Assembly: GCA_020809705.1 (NCBI GenBank)
Contig: CP085828.1
Span: 4,898,001 to 4,962,000 of the forward strand
DNA from: Calonectria ilicicola
Taxonomy: Eukaryota > Ascomycota > Sordariomycetes > Hypocreales > Nectriaceae
DNA: 64,000 bases
Direction of reading: 5' to 3'
Of this stretch, positions 39,567 to 51,500 are shown one piece after another; within the stretch, counting starts at the first letter, position 1, and each line of letters begins with the position of its first letter. A model generated the notes under the pieces. That model was not told the DNA's origin, ran no database searches, and was given only the letters and a program-made list of their open reading frames with translations. A program made the position numbers and the translations under genes.

Positions 39567-39571
39567 CTTAG

Positions 39572-42500
39572 TGAGTATAAGAGTCTAAGTATTAGAAAGG
39601 TATTAGGAGGATATTAAGATTATATAAGCTAAAATTATAAAATATTAGTTAAATCTTGTAATTAAAGTTATAAAATTAAATAAGTTTTAAATAAGAAAGG
39701 TCCTTTTGATTAAAAAAGACCTAGTCTTATAATTTAATAATTAGAACTATAATAATATAAGGTAAATAGTTAAAATAAAGCTAAAATAGAATGAATTATT
39801 TTAAATTAAAATTAGACTTAAAATAACTTATATTTATATTCTAAAAACTTTAAATAAAATAGAAGTTGTAGGAAAAATATATAGTAATTAACTAAGAAAG
39901 TTTATTTAAGATAAGAATAGCTAGTGGACTAGTGTAGATAATATTAATACTTTTGGTATTAGGTAGTTAGATATATCTTTAAAAGAAGCTAAAACTAATA
40001 AACTTGGATATAATGAATTTAATGATTATAGTGAGGGATACTATATGAAACTCCAAAAAGGAAATCTACTATCTAAATTAAGGAAGAGGATCTAGTCCTT
40101 ATAATTAGATTAAGATGTAAATTAAGGAAGCATTTTAAAGTTTAATTTCTTAAAATATTATAAAGCTAAAAAGAAACTTATTAGGTAATTAAAGACTTTT
40201 AAATTAAGTAAAAAAGTAAAATTACTTTTATTATTAAGGGTAGTATATTATAATTTAAAAAGGGGTTTAAGATTAAAGCTTAGAAAGTTAAAATATAAGA
40301 TTTAATAAATAACTTAATTAATTAAGCTTTAATAATAATATAATTAATAAATAAAAATAGATAGTATAATATTTAAAAGATTATAGAAAAAGCTTAGAAG
40401 CTTTTAATAATAAAGAGAAGTAATTATAAATATAATATAGAATAGATTTAATATATTAAATCTAATAAATAGAATTTATATAGAATAATTATAGATTCTA
40501 GATAGAGTGGTCTAAAGAGTTTATAAAATGCCCTAGATAGCTTATAAAATTAATATAAAGTAAGATAGATAGGAGTTAGTAAATCTAATTTAATAAAATT
40601 AATATTATAATAGTAATAAATTATTAAAGTAAGGCCTAGGTAATAGTACTTTTAAAGATTAAAAGGAATATATAGGATAAAGATTTAAAAGATAAAAGAA
40701 GGATAAAATCTTTATTTATAAATCTTATTATAATAAGTATTACTAGCTATAACTTAAGTAAGGTTAGGAACTTTATTAGGATTAGGCTAATATAAAATAA
40801 TTTAAAAGTAAGAAATATAATTAAAATAGTTAACTATAATAATAGTAGTTTAAAAAGATAAGCTTATAGCTTTATAATAAGTAAAACTATAAGAACCCTT
40901 AGAGGAAAATAAAGTCTAATAATTAGAAATATCCCTCCAATTGTAGTTATAAGATAGCTAGATATAATTAGAATACTTGCCCTCTATATAATTAGCTAAT
41001 ATAATATACTTGTAAAAAGATGTTAAGATATGGTTATGAGTACTTGAGTAGGTTAATGTAAATGATTAAATGTAGTAAAGATAAGAAGATGAATTGATCT
41101 AGCTGATAAATAAGAGGATTAAGGCCTTTATATACTTCTTATATTAAAATAAGGAATGGCGAAACTAATTACAAGGGTGACCCTAGTTGGCAGGGATATA
41201 AATAAGTTAAGTGAAAAAGGAGATAGTTCCTTGCTAAGATAGGTTAACCTTTTAACTTCACCATTTATAGTATATTGGTTATGAAGTAATATAAGGGCTA
41301 GGAGTGTGGATACTTGGGGCTATTTAATTGCTTTTAAGCGATTAGAGGATTGATTAGGTTAACTAATTAAGATATAGAAGGGATAATTATTTAAAGAGCT
41401 CTTAGTGTTAGTAATTATCTCTCTTTTTTAGGCTAGCTAATTTCTTTTTATTTCTAAGATTGGATTTTTGAACCTTGGAAATATTTTAATAAGTTATTTT
41501 TATATAAAATAGATATTAAAAGAGTTGTTATTTTTTTTAATTATATTATTCTTAATGAGTTAGATATTAGTATTTTTAAGTTCTATAATTTTAAGAAAGT
41601 TTTTTATATAATTATTAAGTCTTAATTTACCTTTTATAAAAAATATATTAGGATAGTTAAAATTAATAATTTAAAACTCTTTATTTCTAAAGAACGATTA
41701 TTTTACCTTTAATAGAACCCTAGTATTAAGGTTCTTAATTAGAATAAAAATAGATATATTAATTAGCCTACTATCCTTTAACTTTAAGGCTTTTATTAAC
41801 TTATAATTATTATTTTAAATAATAATCCTTCTCTAGCCTTTAACCTTAGGCTAGAAAAGAACTATAGGGCTTATAGAATTACCCTAAGGGAAGGCATCTT
41901 ATGACTATAAATAGAGGCTTTAGCCCTTAATGGCCCTAGTATTATTAAAAAAATTAAAAAGTAATTTATTAAGTATATAGTAGTTAAGTACTTACTAAAA
42001 CTATTTAAGATCTTTATTAAATAATTAATTTTATTAATTATTAAAACTTTAAATATCTAAGTTTTAAAAAAGAATCTATTAATTATTAATAGTAAAAGCA
42101 ATAACTTATCTATAATAGCTATAAATAAGCCTTTATTATTAATTTCTTTATTATCTTAGAAATTCTTTAATCTTTTTACTTCCCTTAAATAATATAATAT
42201 TCTTATAATAGCTAAAAGTAAGAGAAATATATTTAATAATAATAAAAAGCCTAATCTAATAGAAACTAATAATAAGAATCCTAATCCTAATAATTCTAGC
42301 CTTAAAAAGCTAAAACCAGATTAAGAGTTGGTTCTAGCCTTGAGATTGTAGTTATTAAGTTTTTAAGTTAATTAGAATATAAGTGGTGCTTATAGATCTA
42401 CTTTATTTATTATTCCTACTCTATCTAATTAGTATGCCCTAATAGCTATTCCTTTCTTACTTACCCCTTTTATAAGCCTTATATATAAGAGCTTTAGCCT

Positions 42501-43463
42501 AGATTTACCTTAGTTAGAGGAATTTCTTTATTTCTTTGAACTAATTCTTATACTAATAGGAAAGAGAGTTAGTTTTATTATAGAAATAAGGTATAGATTC
42601 TATAATCTTATAATTATTAATATAATTAGCTAGACTGAGAGATTATAGTTTATTATCTTTAATTTAAGTAGTTCTAATTATAAGCTTTTAATTTCTAATT
42701 TATAATAATAAAATTAATAAAAATTAATAACTTTTTTTAAATATAATATAAAATAAATATATTAATAAGAAATATAATTAATAAGATTATATAACTTTTA
42801 ATATAAACTTTTTTTATTAAATTATTAATAATAAATATATTATTTATTTTAAAAATAAATTAATTAAATATATTAAGAATATTATTTTTAATAATAATAA
42901 AATAGAATAATAATATAATAAGATAATAAAAGGATCTTTTAATAATTATATTAATAATTACTTAAAATACTAGAATTACTTTAAGTTATTTATTATTCTT
43001 AATTATAAGACTTATAATATTACTTAACTTTAGATATATATAAATTATATAATAATTATACTTATTAATAAAAGTTAATTAAATAAAGCTCTTAAAATTA
43101 TTTATAATACCTTTTAATTAATAATTATAATTTCACTCTTTTATATTAAGTACTATATAGCTTAATAAAAAAGTATCTTTAAATATATTTATATTAAGGA
43201 ATAAGTAAGTAATATTAAAAAGATAAATAGATAAAAGTAATAATTATTACTTAAGAAATTATAGGTATATTAATTCTATAATATAAGAGAATCTATTTAA
43301 GAAGATATAATTATAAGATTTATATATAATTTATAAGATTCTTTAAAAGGATATTTCCTTTATTTTACTTTATTTTTATTTATAAGTTTTTATATTATTA
43401 TTATAAAATAAGTAAAAGTACTTAATAATAATAAAGAAAAGGATTTTATAATAATTTAAAGTA
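39572..43463. repeat. Element E 3' region and unresolved repeat DNA
   Basis: After the integrase a decayed gag-like stretch can be read (a CYX-rich piece near 40920-40990 resembling a zinc knuckle), which is out of place for a 3' end and may mark another inserted element. A patch at about 41010-41480 keeps many more G and C residues than its surroundings. Boundaries were not found. Confidence 0.45.
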
Positions 43464-43852
43464 TATTAGTAGATCTTGATCATAGGATAAGGGATTTGAT
43501 CTATAAAAGAAAGATCTACCCTCAAGTTAATAAAGAAATTAAGCATCTTTAGCCTATTCTTTTATTTTTTAAAAGCTTCTATAAGGTAAACTAAACCAAT
43601 TTAAAACTCTTAATTTATATTATATTATTTTATTTTTAAAAGATATACTTTTAGTAAATTATTATTTTTAAAGATTATATCCTTATCTAAATATTTTATT
43701 TTTTTATTATTCTATTTAATAGTAAAGCCTCTAATTAAAGGCTTTATAATTATTTAGTCTTACTAAATTATTACTTTTTCTTAAAATATTATATTATAGA
43801 CGAACGGCTGTGGGTGGTGTGGTGTTTTTGTGTGGTTCCCTTCCCCGCCGCG
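43464..43852 (+). repeat. 3' LTR of element E
   Basis: Aligned with 25627-26022. It begins mutated (TATTAGTAGATCTTGATCAT) and ends almost intact and GC-rich (GTGGTTCCCTTCCCCGCCGC), the mirror image of the 5' copy. Confidence 0.75.
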
Positions 43853-46800
43853 AAATTATATTAGTCTTATATAAGGTATATTAGTTAACTTTATTTTTAA
43901 TTAATTACCAAAGAATGTCCTAGAAGATTTAAAAAGTATTTATTAAGGTATAATATCCAAAAGATATTAATAATCTACTTTTTTAAATAGTTTTATAAGT
44001 AAAGAAAATATTATAATTAATATATATAATTACTATTAAATATATAAATCTATTTTTTTTATAAAATTTAAGAATATTATAAAAGAATTAATAAAGAATA
44101 ATAAAAAAGTTTATATACTTTATACTATTAATATATAATTATTAAAGAAAGAGTTAATTAAAATTTTAAAAAATAAAACTATTAATAATAATATTAATAT
44201 ATTATTTTTAAAATTATAATTAAAATAATATATATTTAATAAAATAAAGATAATAAAATTATTATTTTTTAAAAATATAAAGTATTCTATTAATATTATA
44301 GAAAGTAAAGAATCTCTATATAATCTATTATATTTACTAAATATTAAATAATATTATATATTATAAGTATATATAATAAATAATATTATTAATAATAAAA
44401 TATAATTATTAATTAATATTATTAATATATTAATATTATTTATATTAAAAAAAATAATATTATATATTTATATATAAATTATAAAAATCTTAATATAATT
44501 ATTATTAAAAATTAATATTTACTTTTACTTATTAATAATCTTTTAAATAAATAAATAAAAATAAGATAGATTATTAAGATTAATATTTATAATATATATT
44601 ATTATATTAAAATTAAAGAAAGTAATAAATAGAAGATTATTTTTAGAATTTAATATAATTATTTTAAATATATAATTATATTATTTAAATTAACTAATAT
44701 TTTAACTATCTTTTAAATATATATTTATTATATATTTATAAGACTTTTAAATATTTATTATATTATATATTTAGATAATATTATTATTTATTTTAAAATA
44801 AAAGAATAATATATTAAGAATATTAAGAAGATCTTTAAATAATTATATAATTTTTAATTATATATTAAACTTTTTAAATATATTTTTTATTAATAAAAAA
44901 TAAAATTCTTAAAATATATAATTATTTAAAAAAATATTAAAATAAATCTTATATAAATTTAATTTATTATTAAATAAAAAAAGCTAATCTTATATAAAAA
45001 TATATAAATATTTCTTAACTTTTATAACTTTTATTAAAAATTTATTTTTAAATACTTTAAAATAATAGGATCTTTAATAAAACTATTTAAAGGAAGTAAG
45101 AATAATTATAAAACTAAAGACCTTACTTAGATCAAAATTGAAGAAGATGTGTTCTAGGAACTAAAAATAGCCTTCTATTTAATAACCATCTTATAGCTTT
45201 AGGATCTAACCTTAAAAGCCTATATTAAGATAGATATATCTGTTAAGGCTATCTTAAGGATCTTATTATAACTTATAAAAGATTAATAATATCTAATAGC
45301 TTATTAATTAAAAAAGCTCTTTAATGTTAAATAATATTAAAAAATTAGATAGTAAAAGTTATTTATAATTATTAAAAGTTTAAAGTATTAAAATTATTAT
45401 TTATTAAAATTATTAAAGAAGTTTATAATATTAATAGATTATTTTATTTTTAAAAGTATTATTAAGGCTTTAATAAAGAATTTTAAAAAAAGATTTATAA
45501 GCTATTCTTATTTAATTTTAATCTTAAATATAAGCTAAAGAAGCTTAATTTAGTAAATAATTTATTAAAATAATTAGATTATATAAAAGGAGAAATTATA
45601 TATAAAAATATACTTTTTATATTTATAAAAAAGCTTTAATTAATAAAAAGATTATTACTAAATATATAATATATAATTACTAATATAAAAAGTAAAATTA
45701 AAATTATTAATATTTATATATAAGCTATTTATATTAGCTTTAAAGATAGTATACTTATATATTAGGTAGTAAGTAAGGGTTTCTTACTTTTAGATTAGAA
45801 GTAGATTATTGGATTATTAAATTAATAAAATATAATTATAATTTTTTTAATTATATAATAATAAAAGGCTAATAATATTATTATAAAGAAGAATATTTAA
45901 TAAAAAGAAATTATATACTTTAATTATAAGAATTTATTAAAAGCTAAGGTAATTAATCTAAAATAACTTATTTTATATTCTATTATAAAAGAGTTTATAA
46001 AGAATAAAATAATATTTCTTACTTAATTATTTATATAATTAAAAGAACTAGTTTAAGGATTATAAGCTAAAAATCCTTTCTATTAATAATAAATATAGAA
46101 GATTAAATAAGGTATTAGAGATATAAAAGTGTACTACTTAAATAAAAATAATATACTTTTTTATAAAGGAAGGCTAATTATCCTAATATAGTATATATTA
46201 AGAACTAAGATATTTTATAAATATTATAATAATCTAAAAATAAGGTATATAAGAGTTATTAAAATAATTAAACTTATTAAAAGAAAATTCTACTAAAAAG
46301 GAATTATAAAAGATATATATAATTATATTTTAAAATACTAGATATATTAAGGTATATAAATCCTATATTATAGATTATATGGGAAGCTATAGTCTCTACT
46401 ATTACTAGTATATTCTTTTTAAGAAATTAATATAGATTTTATTATAAAATTACTTTAAAGTATTTATAATAATAAAGAAAAAATAATATTATTTTTATAA
46501 TTATTTATTATATAATAAAATTTATTATATTTATATTTATAAAGAAAATACTTATTATTACTTAAATAATATAAATATTATATAAATATATAAAATACTA
46601 GTATAAAATACTAAAAGATATTATAAATAATTAAAATAAGCTATTTATAAGTTAGTTCTAAAAAGAATTAATAAAAGAATAAATAATAATTAAATAATTA
46701 TTTATTATTTATTATCCTTAGATTAATAAGTAAATTAAGTAAATATATTAAATCTTAAAAAGATATTTAAGATTATTTATAAAAGAAATCTTAAAGAGAT

Positions 46801-47566
46801 AGATAATATAATTTTTTAAAAGTAAGTTTGTTTATAATAATAGTTAGTATAGTATTATTAAAGTATTATTAATATAAGTATTATATAGTTATTATTTTAA
46901 AATAATTAAGTATACTTTAAAGTATTTAAAGACTTATATATAAAATATATAAAAATATATTAAAGTCTTAAATTATATATATATTTAAATTTAATAATAT
47001 TAATAAAAAGCTATAAAAATATAAGTTAAGTATTATAATAAAAGATATATTATTATAAAATATAAAAAAGAATAAATTATTAATTTATTTATAAAGAACT
47101 TTAGATTTAAATATAAAAAACTTATATTTAAATTTATTAAGATTATTATTATTAAAAGAATAAAATAATAAATTTATAAAATATATTTACTTAAATAATA
47201 TTAATAAATATATAATATTTTTTAATCTTTTTACTTAAACCTTAAAAAGGTATTAAAAGTAATATTACTATCTACCTACTAAAGCTAGCTAAGGAAAAGA
47301 ATAAATAAAAGATTAAGAAGATTATTATATATAAAGATAATAATAATAAAATATTATATTAAATTAAATAGATTAAATAATCTATAAAATATAATATATA
47401 GAAATCTAAAACTTATTTTAAAAATATAATAACTTCAATATATAAATACTATAAATAAATTAAAAGAATATATAAAAAATAAAATAATAAAATATAAAGA
47501 TAATACTATTCCTATTAAATCCTCTTAAAACTTAAAAATAAGCTTTTAAAAGAAGGAGATAATTGT

Positions 47567-47778
47567 AAAGATATAGAACTAAGAGGATTAATTAAGTATA
47601 TATATTAAATATATATTAATGTAAGATATTATAAAATAAGAATATCTATAATAATATTATATAATAAGTACAGGTAAATGGTTCTATAGTTTATTAAGTT
47701 GAAGTCTTAGTAATAAAAATAGAGATCTATTGTGGTCCTATTTGTGCTTTACTTTAGTTATGAATCTAGTTTGTTATA
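47567..47778 (+). repeat. 3' LTR of element F
   Basis: Begins TGTAAAGATATAGAACTAAG and ends TAGTTTGTTATA. Mutated in its first half, better preserved in its second half, where it keeps G residues that are A in the 5' LTR. Confidence 0.82.
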
Positions 47779-48080
47779 TATTTATTTTATTAAATTTTTA
47801 TTATAAAAACTTATATTAAATAATAAATTAATTAAATAATTTACTTAATTTTTAATTTTTTTATTTAAATTTTTAATAATATTTTTTATTTAAATTATCT
47901 TTTTTATTATTAACTTTTTTAAAAACTTTTATTTTAAGATCTTTATTATAATCTATAAATATATTTTTCTAAAATTAATCTTAAAATAGATTAATAAAAG
48001 TATTTAAAATTAAAGTAGATATATTAGTAATATTATTTAATTAAAGATATAAGTAATTAATTAAATAAGAGCTTTTAATA

Positions 48081-48596
48081 TATAATAATTTAATTAATTT
48101 TTTAATTAAGTAAATTAATTAAAGTAAAAAGTTAATATTAATAAAATAATTAAATATATTATAATAATAAAATAATTATAATATTATATTAAATAATAAT
48201 TAATAATAATTAAAATAATTAAATTATATTAAAAATTAATTAATATTAATTATAAAAATAGATTTTAATTTATTTATATACTATTACCTAATAAATACTT
48301 ATTATATTAACTTTATTTAATATATTAATAATTAAAATAATTAAATTATATTAAAAATTAATTAATATTAATTATAAAAATAGATTTTAATTTATTTATA
48401 TACTATTACCTAATAAATACTTATTATATTAACTTTATTTAATATATTAATAATTAAAATAATAATTATAAAATAATTACTAATATTATAAATAATTACT
48501 TATAAGCACTTTCTTATTAGTTAATATAGGGCTATAAAGTAAGTGAGCATCGGTTCTGCCATCATTGACCGCCTAGGCGTGTTATGGGTCATAACA
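48081..48596 (-). repeat. 5' LTR of element C with internal 122-bp duplication
   Basis: 516 bases, against 393-397 for other LTRs of the family. The extra length is a direct tandem duplication of a 122-bp unit (about 48209-48452). Confidence 0.82.
48209..48452. repeat. Two identical 122-bp tandem units
   Basis: TAAAATAATTAAATTATATT starts at 48211 and again at 48333, and the following sequence is identical by eye through the whole unit, including TATATACTATTACC. Identity of two AT-shifted units implies that the duplication came after the RIP mutations. Confidence 0.85.
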
Positions 48597-51500
48597 ATTT
48601 CGGTTGGTAATCTGTGTATTGCGACTATGTGTTTGAAGAATAAGTAGATGAATTGTTCTTCTTTTGTTGTTTTATTATAAGGAATGTAGTATATTACCTT
48701 GGTGAATTGATCTATAATAATAAGGATATTATTATAGTATACTCTTGTAGTAGGGTCTATTAAAAGGGATAGGTTGGTAATGAAGTTTATTATAATTAAT
48801 TTTTAGGGTTTATATATTATTAGGGTAGATTATAATAATTTATATAGTTTATATTTTGCTTTTTTAGAGTATTTATATAGATTGTATTTCCTATATATTT
48901 ATTTGATTTTTTCTTTTATTTTATTAAAAGAAAATATTTATTTAATATATTTAAGGGTTTTATTTATTCTTTTATATTTACATAAAAGATATTTATAAAT
49001 ATTTTTTATTAATTTTATTTAGTATTTTTTAGGTATTTATAGGTATTTTATTTTAATTTTTTTTAAAAATAAATAATTTTATTTTATATATTATATTAAA
49101 GTATTTATAAAGGTAATTTTAATTATCTATAATAATTCTTTTATTTTAATAATAATAATAATTTTCTTAATTTTTATTATTATTTTATTAATTAATACTT
49201 ATTTTAGTCCTTCTTTTAAATTATAAATAAGGAGTTATTTCTATATTTTAGGTTTTTTTATATTATAATCTAATCTTTGATTAATAATATTAGCTTTATT
49301 ATTTTTTATTTCTTTAATATGAATTATTTGGTAATTGAATTTGAAAAGATATTTAGCATATTATATTTATTTTTTATTAAATTTTTAAGTAATTATAAAA
49401 TATATAATATTTTTATAATTTATATAAATAGTTATTTTATAATAGTTTTTTAATAAATATTATTTAAATTCTTTAAAAGTATTAGTAATAATAAAGAATT
49501 CTTTATTATAAATAAAATAATTTAATTTAGATTTATTTAATTTATAAAAGTAAAATATTATAAAGTATAGATTTTCTTAATTATTTTATTAACTAATTTA
49601 TACTTTAAGTATATAATCTAAAGCATTAGTTTCTAATTTTATTAGTTTTTCCTAATTAAATATAGTTAAAACTAGTTCTTTTAAAATAGTATTTTTTATA
49701 TTTTTAAATGCTTTTTATATTTTATTTTTCTAAATAAATATAATTTCTTTCTTTATTAGTTTTATTATTATATTAATAATTTTATTAAATCCTTTTATAA
49801 ATCTTTAATAATAATTAATAAAACTAAAAAAGGCTTATACTTCTTTTATATTAATAAATACTTTTTATTTTTATATAATAATGATTTTCTTTAGATCTAT
49901 CTATATTTTATTAGAAAAGATAATATATTCTAGAAATTCTATTTTTTATATATAGAATTTACTTTTTTTAGATTTAATTAAAAGTTTAGTATTTTATAGG
50001 GCTTTTAAGACCTTATAGATATATTTTTAATATTTTTCTTTATTTTTAAAGAAAATAAGAATATTATTTAAATAATAGATAATAAAGATATTTAAGTATT
50101 TTTATAGTATATTATTTATTATTTATTAAAATAATATTAATATATTTATAAGTTTAAAAAGTATTATTAAATATTTAAATAATTTAAATTTAATTTAAAA
50201 AGTGGTTTTTTATTTATATTTTTTTTTAATATAAATAAGATTATAGGTTTTTTTAAGATTAAAAGTAATAAGGATATTAACTTTATAAAGATAATTTTTT
50301 ATTTTATTTATTAATAATAGTAAAATATAATCTTTAATAATAATATTATTAAATTATTAATAATTTATAATAAATTATAATTTTTTATTTTTTTTTAAAT
50401 ATAAATATAATAAAATATTTAATTTTAAAGTTTAAAATATAAATATATTCTTTTTTAAATATATCTTTAATATATTTCTTTAAAATATTAAGTTCTATTT
50501 AATTAAGATTATAAATAAAATAAAATTAGGTATTAGATCTATTTTTAAAGATAATTTTATAATCTTACTAGTTAAATTTAAGTAATTTTATTTTTAGTCC
50601 TTTTATAAAGAGTTTTTAATAGATTTTATATTATAAGGGTATATTATATAATTTATTTATTTTTACTTTTTTTTATATTTTTTTAAGGTTTTTATTAATT
50701 TATTAGAATTATATTTTAAGATAAATAATTATTTATTATTATTATTTTTTCTAATTATTCTTATATTTATATTTTATTTTTTTAAATAATAAAGATTTTT
50801 TATTTATTTATATCTTTTACTTAATTAAAATTAAAAATTTAAAATCTTTTAATTAGATTTATAAAAATATTATTAATTATATTATATTTCTTTAATATTT
50901 ATATTTAATTAATATATTAATAGATATTAAGATTATATTTATATAATTATAAATACTTTAAAATTAGATTATATTATTTAATATTAATAATATTAAGAAT
51001 TATTCTTTAATTTTTTCCTTTAATAAAAACTTTTAAATAATTAATCTTTTTATTTATAATATTATTATTATATTTAAAAGACATTCTTTTTATATTAATA
51101 ATTTTATATAAATTAACTTTTATTATTTATAATAATTAAAGTTTATTAATTATTTAAAAATTAATATAATCTTACTTAATTTTATTATTTATTATAATAT
51201 TATATTACTTTTTTTAATCTTTACTTTTATTTTTAATTATTATTAAGATTATTTTTTAATAGTTAAGTATAAAGCCTTCTTAAAGAGTTTTTTTAATAAT
51301 TTTATAAATTATCTTTTTTATTACTTTTTTATAAAAAATATTAATTATTTTTTATTTTTATTTAATATTAGATTATTATTTTATTTATTATATATATATT
51401 ATATTTAAGATTTTAATATTTATTTTATAATAGCTTATTATAATTAGGGAACTTAAGCTTATTTAGTTTTAATATAATAAACTAATAATAGAGATTTCTT

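Larger units (their letters stand above)
25627..43852 (+). mobile_element. Element E: second Gypsy family, interrupted by element B and a short LTR-like insertion
   Basis: LTRs of roughly 390 bases at about 25627-26022 and 43464-43852. Left of B lies gag/protease-like sequence ending in LAWDFKEY and, with gaps, the start of the reverse-transcriptase domain; right of B the same domain continues (KKNKRLRLIN, then a stretch like PNVDEF) and is followed by RNase H near 38000-38350 and integrase near 38690-39430 (GYKGKNIILNTL). B therefore split one reverse transcriptase. The 3' end of the LTR and the target duplication could not be fixed. After removal of B and the 140-bp insertion about 11.2 kb remain, long for this class, so 39.6-43.4 kb may hold a further element. 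Confidence 0.7.
23751..47778 (+). mobile_element. Element F: Ty3/Gypsy element, interrupted by element E
   Basis: An LTR retrotransposon with about 213-bp LTRs (23751-23963 and 47567-47778) inserted into element C. The target duplication is TATTT (23746-23750 and 47779-47783). The uninterrupted site is preserved in element D at 53077-53081, so the boundaries are solid. Left of E lie gag and a decayed zinc knuckle near 25230-25290. Right of E lie protease and reverse transcriptase remnants (about 43870-44830), RNase H (about 45120-45480, readable as LKAYIKID followed by KAIL) and integrase (about 46190-46760). All frames are full of RIP stops. Without the nested insertions F would be about 5.8 kb. 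Confidence 0.82.
47779..48596 (-). mobile_element. Element C, right fragment with 5' LTR (reverse strand)
   Basis: Resumes element C after insertion F. It holds about 300 bases of primer-binding-site/leader region (47779-48080) and the 5' LTR (48081-48596), whose outer end reads GTGTTATGGGTCATAACA. It abuts the interrupted integrase of element D at 48597. Confidence 0.8.

Noticed and set aside
48081..48596. CRISPR-like array from the repeated units
   Set aside because: Two adjacent 122-bp copies without spacers inside an LTR; a simple tandem duplication.
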